This document shows positions 1-10,390 of a DNA stretch of 64,000 nucleotides, piece by piece. The notes beneath the pieces are model-generated. The model was not told the DNA's origin, searched no databases, and saw nothing but the letters and a program-made list of their open reading frames with translations. The DNA is from Protopterus annectens. Taxonomy: Eukaryota; Chordata; Ceratodontiformes; Protopteridae. The stretch spans positions 630,044,715 to 630,108,714 of the forward strand of contig NC_056743.1 of NCBI RefSeq assembly GCF_019279795.1. Reading direction: 5' to 3'. The position numbers and the translations under genes were made by a program. Position 1 is the stretch's first letter. Each line of letters opens with the position of its first letter.

Positions 1-160
1 TTTCTGGTTTGATTCTTGGCTGGGGTGCCTTCTGTGTGGAGTCTGCATCTCATCCCTGTGTTTGTGTGGATTTGCTCTGCTGTCTTGCCATTTTACAAAG
101 ACATGTGTCTGCAGTATTTCTCCCTGGGCCTCTGCTGAAAATTGTTTTTGTTCTGTCAGA
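1..160 (+). mobile_element. tRNA-derived SINE, partial (cut by window edge)
   Basis: The first bases match the body of a SINE that recurs in this window at 45760-45867, 45877-46095 and, on the minus strand, 35190-35428. Shared landmarks are the B-box-like GGTTTGATTC, the GTGTGGAGTCTGCAT block, the CCCTGTGTTTGTGTGG block and the GGCCTCTGCTGAAAATTG block. The tRNA-like head lies beyond the left edge. The same SINE sits at the same place in composite copy B, so it was part of the larger repeat before that repeat was copied. Confidence 0.75.
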
Positions 161-179
161 AGTAAAATTGACAGGCATT

Positions 180-475
180 TGAATTTCAGACTTCATATTC
201 TTCAGAAAATACATAGTAACACAACCTTTTATTCTAGCAATTTTCTAAGTTTATAATATGCATATTTGAAATTTGTCCTTATTTTTGGGACTGTATTACC
301 CCATTATTGGCTTTGTCCAGGTTGTTTGTGCTAAGGTTGACAGCTATGGCAAGAACTGAATTCACTGAATATGTTTGAGGGCTGTATTCCCTCTTTACTG
401 GGTTTGTCCAGGTGTTTTGTGCTAAGAGGTTGACAGCTATGGTGAGAACTGAATTCATTAAATGATAGCCATTTA
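180..475 (+). repeat. Degenerate fragments of the CTCTCAAC inverted-repeat family
   Basis: Within copy A, 180-345 and 385-450 resemble the 3' half of the element at 2126-2658. They share the order: cattTGAATTTCAGACTTCATA-like block, a block ending in TTTCTAAG, a GTCCTTATTTTTGGG block, GGCTTTGTCCAG, then a degenerate right end GGTTGACAGCTATGG. These look like truncated or internally duplicated copies of that short AT-rich element, decayed at their termini. Confidence 0.5.
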
Positions 476-492
476 TGTTTCCGTCTTCCTCT

Positions 493-690
493 CTTTCACA
501 AAGCAGCTGATTTGGCGTAGTGGTATGTTGCTCTGACTGTTTTGCACAGGGACATTGGTAGTAAAATGTATGGTGGTAACACAGCATTTTTCTTTCACAA
601 AGCAGCTGATTTGGCATATTGGTATGTTGCTCTGTCTCTTTTGCACAGGGACCTTGGCAGTAAAATGTATGGTGGTAACACAGCATTTTA
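493..690 (+). repeat. Tandem duplication, 99-bp period, of a tRNA-like segment
   Basis: The segment starting CTTTCACAAAGCAGCTGATT at 493 restarts at 592. Each unit carries an A-box-like TTTGGCATAGTGG and a TTTGCACAGGGACCT stretch. Copy B has only one such unit (from about 46439), where a B-box-like GGGTTTAAGACTG is better preserved. The duplication is therefore private to copy A and later than the copying event. The unit looks like the head of another tRNA-derived SINE. Confidence 0.7.
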
Positions 691-889
691 TTCTAGCAAC
701 TTTCCAAGATTATACAAGCAATGTTTAATGTGTCCCTGGTTTTTGACTTTTTGACCCACCCCCCCCAATAAATTTGGCTTTTTCCAGATTTCTTGTGCTT
801 CGAAGTTGAGATGCAGTTGAGTATTGAGTAGATTTTACAAGGAGCTAAGAGCTGCAGGGGAAGAGAAGTTTAGTGCTGCTTATGCTAAG

Positions 890-970
890 TCAGCTTGCAT
901 TGTTAATAGCACAACAGTTTGTGTACTTGCTTTTGATGCAGAAGGTTGTTGGTTCTACTCCCACAAGGGG
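890..970 (+). mobile_element. tRNA-like SINE head
   Basis: The stretch contains a T-arm-like GGTTCTACTCCCAC preceded by an anticodon-arm-like region (CTTTTGATGCAGAAGG). The counterpart at 46750-46830 keeps a better stem, GTGGGTTCTACTCCCAC. No acceptor stem closes around it, so it is read as a tRNA-derived retroposon piece rather than a functional tRNA gene. Confidence 0.45.
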
Positions 971-1220
971 TGAATGCTGCCGTACTGAAAAAGTTAAGAT
1001 ACTAACTATGAGCCTGTTATCAGTTTGCCATCCATTTCCTATTGCAATATTACTAGCTTATCATTTTTAATGTAATATAAGCAATTTATTCCTCAGGGGC
1101 ATCAGACCCTTTATTTTTTGATGAAACCATGAAATATAAAGGTGTTTGCTAGCAGCAACCTCTTCATTAGTTACAGATTTATTTAATGTGGAATTATTTA
1201 GATGACTTTTTAATTCAGAG

Positions 1221-1290
1221 ATTGTGCATATTTACTGATAATGGTGGACTGTAGAATTGTGCATATTTACTGATAATGGTGGACTGTAGA
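1221..1290 (+). repeat. Tandem duplication, two 35-bp units
   Basis: ATTGTGCATATTTACTGATA begins at 1221 and again at 1256, with the rest of the 35-bp unit identical. Copy B has a single unit near 47050. This is a second local duplication private to copy A. Confidence 0.85.
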
Positions 1291-1798
1291 AGTTTGAGTA
1301 GACTTTTATGATGGAAATGTTCTGAACTGGGCAGTTTTGTCATTATGGGTGTATGCGTTTTGTTTCATTGTTTACTGGAAAATTGTTCAAAACAATAGGA
1401 AGGTGTATCAAACAGCACATGTATGTTTCATATGCAAGGGGCCTATGATTTGAAAACAGCCCAGAATTAATCTTTATCTGCTACTGGTAAAATGTATTTT
1501 CTTTGAATGTGGGTTTCAATGCTGTTTCAATGAATATGAGTTTTAAGGGCAGAGAAATTTTAATGTTAAGTTTGTTTAGCAGATGTCTTAGTGTTTGTGC
1601 TGTAAAATGCAAAATAAAACTTTAAAATGAAGTCCAAATCATCATAGAATTAAATTAGTATGCACATTAGTGTTTATAGTAAATGGAGTGAAATAGCCAA
1701 GTAATGGATCATTGGAATGGCTGCAGAGGGAGGCTCCATTCGACCATGATTTTGTGAGGGGGAAGGGCGGCAAACTTAAAAACAGCCCCAGCTGAACT

Positions 1799-2090
1799 AT
1801 ACCTCCCGACTGTCCAGATTTTCAAAGAATGAATAGATTTTTGCTTCTTATTTTTGGTTTGTTCCTCATAAAATTTGTGGTTTTCTGGCAAATCATTTAG
1901 GAATTAAGTCACTAAATAATGACACACTGAGTTTCAGACTTCATAACCTTCAGAAAAATGCATGCTAAAGTAAGACCTGTTCTATCAACTGTCTCAGTTT
2001 ATACAAGAGCAATTTTTAGTACTGTTTATATGTTCCCCCAATATATTTGGCCTTGTCCAGATTTATTGCATTAACAGGTTGAGAGGTACA
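1799..2090 (+). mobile_element. MITE-like inverted-repeat element (ATACCTCTCAAC family), copy A
   Basis: The element opens with ATACCTCCCGACTGTCC and closes with GGTTGAGAGGTAC, which are inverted copies of one another over about 12 bp. It is about 290 bp, AT-rich and non-coding. The orthologous copy in the second composite repeat is at 47691-47979. Related elements are at 2126-2658, 55842-56357 and 63354-63646. A target duplication could not be settled. Confidence 0.6.
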
Positions 2091-2125
2091 TGCAAATAAA
2101 TTGCTTTATAGAATTAGGCATAGCC

Positions 2126-2658
2126 AAACCTCTCAACTGTCCCTGATTTTGGCTCAAAATGTTGCTCTTCCCCCTAATAATCCCTCCGCAAAATAGCAAT
2201 TTTGGAAGAAAACATGGAGGGTTTACAATTAAGAAAGAACTGTAATAATCAGAGTTATAGATTACCTTTATTTCAGAAATGCATGTAGATTATTTTATTT
2301 TGTCAGCTGCTCAACTTAGCTGTACTAATATTAAAGTGTCCCTTCTTTGACAGGTTCCCAGCTGTATTGTGTGGCTATTTTATATTTTTACATGACATTT
2401 TTGGTCCATTTTTCATAAAATTGTGTTTTTTTTGCAAATTAGTGACAAATCATTAAAGACTGAAGTTAGAAAATAATGACAGACATTTGAGTTTCAGATT
2501 TCATACCATTCAGAAAATTCATACTAATGCAAGACCTATTCTATTATCTTTCTAAGTTTATAAGAGCAATATTTTAAAAATTGTCCTTATTTTTGGGCCT
2601 TTGTCCCACTTATTTGTATGGCTTTGTCCAGATTTCTTGTTCTGAGGTTGAGAGGTAT
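2126..2658 (+). mobile_element. MITE-like inverted-repeat element (ATACCTCTCAAC family), longer copy
   Basis: Left end AACCTCTCAACTGTCCCTG, right end GAGGTTGAGAGGTATG. The body contains a GACAGACATTTGAGTTTCAG block and a GGCTTTGTCCAGATTTCTTG block that recur in the other family members. At about 530 bp it is longer than the 1799-2090 copy and may be two units fused head to tail. The matching element in copy B is at 48011-48520. Confidence 0.6.
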
Positions 2659-3679
2659 GACAAATGTGTCAGGGCCATCAGAGTTAGCCAGAGACATTTC
2701 AAATTGTGACATACTTGTTGCACCTCACTCCCCGATGTAGTGACTCTGGATGTGTCGAAGCAAGGCAAGGAGTAGTTATGCAGTGTAAATGTGCAGAGTA
2801 TCCCCCCATCCAAGGTAGATACAAGTACTAGAGTGGCTTTTCATCTGTCCTTGATTTTTGCAGAATGGTCTGGTTTCTGTCATATTTTTTGTACTGTTGA
2901 TTTACGCTTATTACTCAAAGTGCCTATTGCTCTGTGTTTAAGTAGCAATACTTTAATGACCATCAGGTAAGCTTGGCTGAGATCGTAAGATGCAAGTAAG
3001 CTTTAATAAGCATACTGTTAAAGAATTGCCAACATTGAAAGCCTTTCTGTTGTTGCCATGTAGAAAATACTTAACTAGATAATGTATAAGCCTTGGGTAT
3101 TGAAATGCATATGACAGTATTTGTAATAAAGGACAGGATTACATTATTTTAAGAAGCTCATTACACTTGGAGACTTCCAGTCATCTCTGCAGGCTTTACC
3201 CGTAAACTAAACAGAATGCCAATCATGTGGTCCATAACCTGTACAGTAATCCTTTTAAGCAATGTATCTTGAGCTTATTTCTTGTTTGCTTTTCATTTTT
3301 TACTTTGATCATGTTTTCTCCATGAAACAAGTAGATAGTTGTCAGGAAGCAGGTCTTTTTTTGGATAAGAAACATTTTTACAAGTGGGGACATCAGAGAT
3401 TTCTACTTTCAGCATGTTACTTGGTACTTTAATAAAGCTGAATATAAATTATAATTAGAACTGCAGTGCAAGAGGTGGTCTGAGTTGAGTGCTGCTTGTT
3501 TTTCTTATACTTGATTTTGACTGGCATTCCATTAATTTATTTAAAAAGTAATTTATTTTTTCATGCCTCACAACCTATTTGTTTCCATCTAGATATTAAG
3601 TAAGCTGTTATGCAGTCAATGCATTGAAATATTTTTATTCTTCTACACTTCATTTTGTCTTGATTGGATTCTCATAATG

Positions 3680-3834
3680 ACGGTTTGGCACCCAGGGCAG
3701 TGTATTTAGTTAGTTTTTGTGGTTTTGAGCATAGCTCCTCCCCTTTCTAGTTGGCCACACCCCTTCAAATTGACCCCACCCATTCAGCTGTCTCCTGCAG
3801 CCCCCCTTTGATTTGAAGTCATCAGCCGCCACTG
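3680..3834 (-). mobile_element. hAT-like transposon terminus
   Basis: Read on the minus strand the segment starts CAGTGGCGGCTGATGAC, closely resembling the CAGTGGCGGCTGG-type termini of many vertebrate hAT transposons, and runs on to a GGTGCCAAACCGTCATT block. The same end is found at 55792 in copy B (CAGTGGCTGCTGGTGAC). The 8 bp next to the terminus are ACACTACC here and GTTCCTAC in copy B, as expected for different target sites. The opposite terminus was not found, so the element is incomplete or extends beyond the window. Confidence 0.55.
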
Positions 3835-4014
3835 ACACTACCTGGGTACTCTCTGTAGCTTTAAACCATGTGCCTGTAACTGCACAGCTGTCTACATTCT
3901 TTAGGGTGAGGAGGATTTAGAGGGAGTTTAGCTTTTTGTTTAGGCTCCTGGCAGTGAGAAGTAACACCTTCAGGTTCAGTTGAGTTGATGTAGCTATGTC
4001 ACCTAAAAAGGCAA

Positions 4015-4385
4015 GGGAAGGATAAAGTTTTAGCCAGTATTCAAAAGCCTAGAGGGGACAGGTGCAGACCAAACCTGGCAACGAAACATGGTTTGCTAAC
4101 CATGTCTTCTCATGATGACAAATACTGGATCCCCATAGAATGACACCAGAAACTCAGCCAATTGTTAAAATCAATCCCCTTTTACTGGTATTGTAGCATC
4201 ACTCTTGGTGAAGGTAATATACTGCAGAATGCTAAGCTGATACCAGCCTGAGACACATAGTCAGAGAGATCTATAATGTCTCTCTTCATATAGTCCAGAG
4301 AGGTATATCTCAGGTCATTTACACCTACATGGACTACGATGGAATCATACTGGCACATATCTCCTGTGAACCAGTTCTCACTGAA
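4015..4385 (-). pseudogene. LINE ORF1 fragment with SGNH/GDSL-type esterase domain
   Basis: The minus strand encodes a fragment reading SIVVHVGVNDL, then a helix-rich stretch, SLAFCSILPSPR and, after one stop, a terminal block FGLHLSPLG. This order (VxHxGxND block, middle strand, then GLHLS) is that of the SGNH-hydrolase esterase found in ORF1 of CR1/L2-type LINEs. At least two in-frame stops are present and no RT follows on this strand. It abuts an opposite-strand LINE RT fragment at 4395, so two separate insertions meet here. Confidence 0.6.
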
Positions 4386-4394
4386 ACCATCAAA

Positions 4395-4930
4395 AATGCC
4401 TCAACAATTAAAGCTTACTGCAACTATCCTTGACAATCTACCTGGTGAATAACTTACAATAACAGCTGAGGCCATTGCAGATCTAGTTTCAATTCTGATA
4501 AATCGATCTGTATTTGAAAACAAAGTCCCCTCACTATGGAGAAAAATCATTATCCCACTGCAGGAAATCCTAATCAATACAGAACTTTTAAACTATAGAC
4601 AACTTTCCATCTTTTCACCCCTTTCAAAAATATCAGCAAAATATATTCAGAAGCAAATTATCAGCTCTCTAATAGATAACCAGCTTCTGTCTTCAACCCA
4701 ACATGGCTTCCGTCCACATCACAACACATCAACTACTTTGCTGAGGTTTGTTAATACTGTCAACACCATAGAAATGCCAGAAGCCTAGTTGCCATCATCT
4801 CTCTACACTTATCAAAAGTTTTTGATACTGTCTCCCACCAGAAACTCTTACATATACTCTATTTCCAAGGGCTCAACACCTCTTCACTGCACTGGTTCCA
4901 TAGCTATTTCTGAAAGAGAGCAAAAGCAGT
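4395..4930 (+). pseudogene. LINE B reverse transcriptase fragment, disrupted
   Basis: With a few stops, the plus strand encodes recognisable non-LTR RT pieces: VPSLWRK...IIPLQ, LLNYRQLSIFSPLSKI, QHGFRPHHNTSTTLL, then a degraded palm motif. The same blocks appear in the LINE B copies at 23781 and 58570. The fragment stops in the SYLS..K region exactly where the inverted terminal repeat of the Penelope-like element begins (4931). No LINE continuation was found after that element ends at 7649. Confidence 0.75.
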
Positions 4931-5163
4931 GAAATAATTACATACACTTTAATATGGTAAGTGCTTTCACACCCGAAAAATGGTGTTTCTTCAGGGCATT
5001 AAAACAACAAAATACAGCATTTAAATACAAAAGCTAATCATCTCCAATTAACTCATTAAAATCAGCCTATCAAAATGAATCCGTTGCTCAACATCCTATT
5101 AAAGCACTACACTGTTAGCTTAGTCATCTAAACATATGACAGCATACATTATAAAAATGATTT
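4931..5163 (+). repeat. Left inverted terminal repeat of the Penelope-like element
   Basis: Starts near GAAATAATTACATACACTTT and ends near GACAGCATACATTATAAAAA. It is the reverse complement of 7420-7649 with minor mismatches. Shared landmarks are AATATGGTAAG, GAAAAATGGTG, TTTAAATACAAAAGCTAATC and CATCTAAACATATGACAGC. Confidence 0.9.
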
Positions 5164-5409
5164 TTAATATTTCATCTAAACATCAGATGCTTGTTTAAGA
5201 AAGAGGTTTATCTTTTATTCTGGCCTCTGGCATTGATTATGCTTCAACCATTTTGGATGTAAAGCTGTTCGCATGTAATGTTACGCTGAAAACTATGTTT
5301 GCAGGTGACGCTATACAATTTCCTTTTATAAAAACAAGTATTTATTTACCTACATTGAGTCCTACTCTTGAAACCTTTTGTAATGTCTGTGAATACAATT
5401 AAGTACAGG

Positions 5410-7315
5410 TACTTAACGTATCAAATAGAAATAAGAAGTTTAATAATTTAACTAGAGACCAATATACTGCTTTGCAGTCTTTACAACAAGATACTAGTCT
5501 TTCTATCTGCCCAGCTGATAAAGGCGGAGGTGTAGTTATCATGGGCAAGCATGCTTATTTAGAGGCTATGTATAGTATGTCGAGTGATAGAGAAGTCTAT
5601 AAAGTTATATCTGTTTCAGATATAGAACAAATGTGCGAGTCTATATACAGATGTTTACATGATTGTTTTTTTGAGTAAGATAATTTCATCTGATTTATTT
5701 AATTATTTTCTAATGCAATTTCCAACAGTGCCAATGCTATATGGTCAACCAAAAATCCATAAAGATAGTATCTGACCCCCCAATGAGACCTATAGTCTCA
5801 GGACAAGGGTGGCTTATGGAGCTGTTATCAATTTTTGATGAAAAAAGTTTAAGGACTGTTTTAGATTTATCTCCATTTGTCTTGCGAGATACTAATCAAT
5901 TTCTTAAGGATCTATATGCTCGAATAAGCATTATGGATGCTTCTCTATGTAAAAGTTGTTTATTGGTTTCACTAGATGTTAAGTCTCTTTTTACAGCAAT
6001 TCCTCATGATCAAGGTTTACATGCCTTTAAATCTTACTTATGTAACAAAAGTCAATATGATATGCAGAGAATTGACCTAATTTGTATACTTATAGAGTTA
6101 ATTCTAGACAATAATGTTTTCCCTTTTGACAACATCTATTATGTTCAATGAAAATGTGTAGCTATGGGCACACCCTGTGCCATTGTCTTAGCAAATTGGG
6201 AAGACAATATGGTTTTGAATCACAGTGAATTTGCACCTTTAATTAGTTTCTATCATAGATTTGTAGATGATTTGTTTTTGCTTTGGACAGGTTCCGTTGA
6301 AATGTTAAATCAGTTTATAACATTCCTATAATGTAGTACTGATTATTTAAAGTTTACTCATAATTATTCTGTATCATAAATGGAATTTTTAGATGTGATG
6401 ATATATAAAAATATAGAAGAGTGTTTTAATATGGGACTATATAAGAAAAATTGTAAAAGGAATAATATTTTATGTAGGGGCAGCATGCATCCTCCACATA
6501 TTTATAGGAACATCTTGAAGGGGCAGTCAATGCATATTTCATGGCTGAATGATGATACTATTAAATTTAATTAGGACTTAAAGAAGTTTGAAAGTGATTT
6601 ATTAAAGCATAAATATAAACCTACTGAAGTTAGAATGATGGCTGATCAAGTCAAGCTTTTGTGGAATGACAGTGCTAAGCCTTATATTTCAGAATCTGTT
6701 ATATTAAATTTGACTGATAGAAATTCTTTTCTACAGCAATCTTTGGTACCATTACCTTTACAATATTCTAATGACATCAACATTGTTAAGCACATTATTA
6801 ATAAAAATTGGTCTATATTATTATCTGATGATAAACTGAGAGAGACCATTGGAAATTACCCACATTTTCACTATAGGAACAAGAAAAAATTGAAATGACT
6901 GTTATGCTATGATTCTAATAGGCATAATATATTAACACAAATTAGAGGTACTGTTCTGTGCGGAGAATGTAATTTTTGCAATATACTGAATACTACTACT
7001 ACTAATACCTTCTTACATCCAGTCTTGAATAAGGTTTTTAAATTTAAGGTTAAAGCCACTTGTTCAACAAAGAACGTTATTTAGTTAGCAGTCTGCACGT
7101 TATGTTGTTCCTTCTATGTGGTGAAACCTTATCGGTCAATACAAGAATGTATTAGAGAGCATATTACAGCTATAAATAAATACAATGCTGATAGAAGTGC
7201 ACTAGCTAAGCATAAGAGTGAATCTGGTGAAGGGCATGATTTTACCTTTATGGTCATTGAATGCTTATTTGAGAGTCCACATCTAGGTGATTTTAATAAT
7301 TTAACAGAGACATGA
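5410..7315 (+). pseudogene. Penelope-like reverse transcriptase and GIY-YIG endonuclease, broken
   Basis: Around 5440-5560 the frame reads NLTRDQYTALQSL and CPADKGGGVVIM, the N-terminal Penelope RT signature. Next come YGQPKIHKD (5740), PMRPIVSGQG (5776), LVSLDVKSLFTAIPHDQG (5960), GTPCAIVLANWED (6166), FVDDLFLLWTG (6260) and MEFLDVMIY (6380). The endonuclease region reads CTLCCSFYVVKPYRSIQECIRE from about 7090, with the usual spacing of a GIY-YIG module and LAKHK downstream. Breaks include a stop after IYYVQ near 6149, a stop before MEFLD and a stop before LAVCTLC. No single frame is complete, so the copy is not autonomous as read. Confidence 0.85.
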
Positions 7316-7419
7316 GGTGAATTGGATTATTAGGTTGTGTGCAGATACATTTAAGAGCATGCACTTTAAGATAAATATTTTTTCCTTTCATACTGCTTTC
7401 ATATTAAGTTAGGTGCATA

Positions 7420-7649
7420 TATTTTTATATTGTATGCTGTCATATGTTTAGATGACTAAGCTAATAGTATAGTGCTTTAATAGGATGTTGAGCAATGGAT
7501 GCATTTTGATAGGCTGATTTTAATGAGTTAGTTGACGATGATTAGCTTTTGTATTTAAATACTTATTTTGTTGCTTTAATGGTCTGAAGAAGCACCATTT
7601 TTTGGGTACGAAAATTGCTTACCATATTAAAGTTTATGTAATTATTTTA
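7420..7649 (+). repeat. Right inverted terminal repeat of the Penelope-like element
   Basis: Reverse complement of 4931-5163. It begins about 100 bp after the last recognisable endonuclease codon, beside TTGTATGCTGTC, and ends with GTTTATGTAATTATTTTA. An inverted pair of this length could fold into a long stem bracketing the element. Confidence 0.9.
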
Positions 7650-9748
7650 TGCTGTGTTGCCATGTGTTGTCCTTGAACTATTTATGTACTGTGTTTAATT
7701 TAGTATTTATTTGTAATTAAGGATGTTCGTTCTCAGTGGCATACCTCATTTGTTGTTTGATTAGCTGAGTTATGTTGTAACTTCCCCCTTGTGAATTGAA
7801 ACTGTGGTGGTACACTTCCAGCGAGTGGGGATGCAGATTTGTTTTGCTGACCAGTTTATTAAAGTGGTGACAGGATATGCTATTGAAGTGACTCAAAGTT
7901 TTATGTAAAATGGTTGTATGTTATCATAAGATACTGAGGAAGGTTTTATTTTTATGTGCACTTTCAGTATTTCTGAAATTGGAATGTGTTCTCATGAGAA
8001 TACATTTGCTTCTTTTCTAAGGATTATTGGAGAAGCTTGGATGAATTTACAGATGGTGGAATTAATACTTGTGTGGGTGGGGTGACAGTTGCTAGTTGAA
8101 GTATATGCAGAACTTTGTGGTGATATTGACTGGAGTGTTAATGAGATGTGAATAATGTTAACTTGTGACTTCCTTACTAGTCTGTGCAGTTTTTGAAGTG
8201 ACAAATTAGCATTGCTAAGCTGACCTACTTACTAAAGAATGTTCTAAAAGTGTGTTTGAGACTCATTACTATCCAAGTCACCCAACCGTTACTATGTGAG
8301 CCTCATTGTGTTATTTGGCTGCATGATCACATGCTGGCTTCCTATTCTTTTGATTCTAATAATTTCCATGCCTGATTACAATTGGAAATCATGTGGCATA
8401 TTTAAAGGATAACCAATAGTACTCAGTTGGCTTTGCTTTAGTGTAAATAGTGTGCCACTAAGACTAGTATAATAAGCATTGAAAAGGTATAAAACTTTGT
8501 CATGTGGCAAAAACATAGCGCTTGCCAGATGCCAGAGTTTAAGGCATCTCATTATTTAATGCTGTGGAGTTGGTGTGTGGATTTTGTTTTGGCAGATAAT
8601 GATGGATGAATGGTCACTAAGGAAGTTAGGCAAGACTCCAGCAACAATTACAGTTTTGACTTATGATATTAGTATCCAGTCAGGTGTGCTGTGTCTGCCA
8701 TTTTTTATGTATTTTAATAGGTAGATGGTCATTTATGTTAAGACTTAGAGTTGTGTTAAGGGATGGCAGTTTTTGTCATATGGTAACTGCACATCAGTGT
8801 CCAAGTCACCTGATAATATCATTCCTGATTGAATACTGGATACTGACTAGACCAGAGTATGGTTAGTAGTGCTTTAGGAGAGTTGAATGCGATATAGGTG
8901 CAGCCTATGACTCTGCTCTTTACTCTGTTTTGTCTATCAGTAACAAGTAGTGAGTCCAGGGACATAGTTAAGGGTACTTCTGTGTGGTACAGAGTAAAAG
9001 AACATTTTTGATCTGATGGGCACTGTGGCACCACCTGTGCCTTTGTGAGTTTGATTCCAGCCAGAGTCACTTCTATCCAACATTGGAGCCTAGGCCTACA
9101 CTTTGCTTCTTGTGCCACAGCACCATCTATTTAACATTCTACCTTTGTCATGTGACTACTGTAGCTTGACATGTGACATCTAACTTTTTAAAAAAAAGCA
9201 ACAGTAGTATCTTGTGTTAGGCTGCACTGGTGTACATGCTCTACCCACTTCACTGTAACCAGTTCCAAAGTCGGGTACTTGAGTGGGCAGCAGTATTTAG
9301 ATTTGTAAGTTTAACCATCAGACCTCATGTAAAATCACATTTCCTTGGCTAAAATGTCTTCCATGTGGAAACTACTGTCACATATGAGCTACATTCAAAC
9401 ATAATTGCCATGGTAAAACACAGCCTTAGAAATTGACACTATGTCATAAAAATGGTGTTAGATGCTCTGATCAAATCTCTTATGATTCTCAGCAAACTTC
9501 TGTGTATACGTGGTCAATTTCCCATGGAGTCAACAAACGAAAGTGGTTAGATGTAGAAAGGAAACATTATTAGACACAGCATCAGCACATTTAAAGATCC
9601 AAATGAAAAGAAAAAACTGTTTTCAGTGATATCCAATCAGCATTTTTTGATGACATGCATTGCTGTTGCAAAAGAAATTAAGAATAAATAATAACAACAC
9701 CATACTGATTGCAAAGTATGGGCAGGAACATGGCTGAGCCATCCTTAC
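7650..9748. other. NOTCH1 intron, unannotated AT-rich sequence
   Basis: This stretch lies 3' of the last recognised NOTCH1 exon in gene orientation. No convincing gene or exon was seen. A segment near 9020-9120 has a B-box-like GAGTTTGATTCCAG and could be a decayed tRNA-derived SINE, but the case is weak. Confidence 0.5.
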
Positions 9749-10006
9749 CTGTATAACCTGGCTTGCAGACACAGTGGTATGCGTTAATCCACTGCTCACA
9801 ACTCTGAGTACCAGTGATATCACAGGGATTAGAAAGACACTCATTCACGTCTCCTTCACATCGTTCACCCACAAATCCTGGTGGGCAGGCACAGGAGTAT
9901 CCACCTATTTTATCCACACAGCTTCCACCATGGTAACACTTGGGCTGAGAGCTGACTTGGTTATAATCAGACTCACAGTCATCTATGTTGATTTCACAGT
10001 GCTGTC
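9749..10006 (-). CDS. NOTCH1: NOTCH1-like exon encoding two EGF-like repeats
   Basis: The 258-bp exon is flanked by an acceptor (TTTTTGTAG before 10006) and a donor (GTAAGG after 9749), both phase 1. It encodes [12 protein letters not shown]...PKCYHGGSC, then [22 protein letters not shown], ending CVCKPGYTG. Calcium-binding EGF signatures (IDDC, VNEC) and the six-cysteine pattern are present. A long C1-C2 loop (DYNQVSSQP region) matches the unusual long loop of a late NOTCH1 EGF repeat, and [16 protein letters not shown] is nearly invariant in NOTCH1; NOTCH2 lacks that loop. CYHGGSC fits the O-fucose consensus and CLSNPC the O-glucose consensus. The product is the Notch receptor ectodomain at the cell surface, which binds Delta/Jagged ligands. 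The exon joins the one at 14091-14223 in frame. Confidence 0.92.
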
Positions 10007-10291
10007 CTACAAAAATACAACACATGTGGGCTTGAAATTTCATTAGAAAATGTTTAAAGGTTTCTGGCAGCAAACAGTTTTTCATAAATTTCATATTTTC
10101 TTTCTGTTTAGTTAGTTACCTAGCTAATTAGGTATCATATTTGATCTGTTTAGAGATATATCACTTCTATCCATCTATAAATTCAAAGGTTAGAATTTCA
10201 AGCTTGTGACATCTTCTCCCCTTATAGAAACCTACTGATATAACCCATTGTACACAGTTTTTCTCTCTCATAAAATCAAGTTGTGATTAAA

Positions 10292-10296
10292 ACACA

Positions 10297-10368
<72 letters not shown>

Positions 10369-10390
10369 TATACAGGCACACACGCACAAA
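10292..10390. repeat. (CA)n microsatellite
   Basis: An almost pure CA run to about 10367, decaying into CACGCACAAACGC-type variants. It lies in the intron between the two NOTCH1 exons. Confidence 0.97.

Larger units (their letters stand above)
1..3834 (+). repeat. Composite dispersed repeat, copy A (about 3.8 kb)
   Basis: Nearly every stretch from base 1 to 3834 realigns, in the same order and orientation, with 45918-48952 plus 55061-55792; the gap in the second copy is DIRS element 2. Substitutions and small indels are scattered throughout, so the copies are not recent. The unit holds a SINE, tRNA-like segments, two inverted-repeat elements and, at its right end, a hAT-like terminus. No open reading frame of convincing length is present. 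It may be a large non-autonomous transposon carrying nested insertions, or an old segmental duplication; the matching right boundary at a transposon-like terminus favours the first. Confidence 0.8.
4931..7649 (+). mobile_element. Penelope-like element with inverted terminal repeats
   Basis: A 2.7-kb retroelement encodes a Penelope-type reverse transcriptase and a C-terminal GIY-YIG-like endonuclease. It is bounded by about 230-bp terminal repeats in inverted orientation (4931-5163 and 7420-7649). The coding frame has several stops or shifts but is otherwise well preserved. Penelope elements are known to carry terminal repeats in direct or inverted arrangement, and this copy shows the inverted one. 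It lies against a LINE B fragment on its left. Confidence 0.85.

Noticed and set aside
279..686. Minus-strand open frame of about 135 codons in copy A
   Set aside because: It runs through a tandemly duplicated SINE-like segment; the protein repeats because the DNA repeats, and copy B breaks the frame.
9678..10094. The whole open frame around the NOTCH1 exon as coding
   Set aside because: Only 9749-10006 lies between valid splice sites; the extensions on both sides read through intron sequence.
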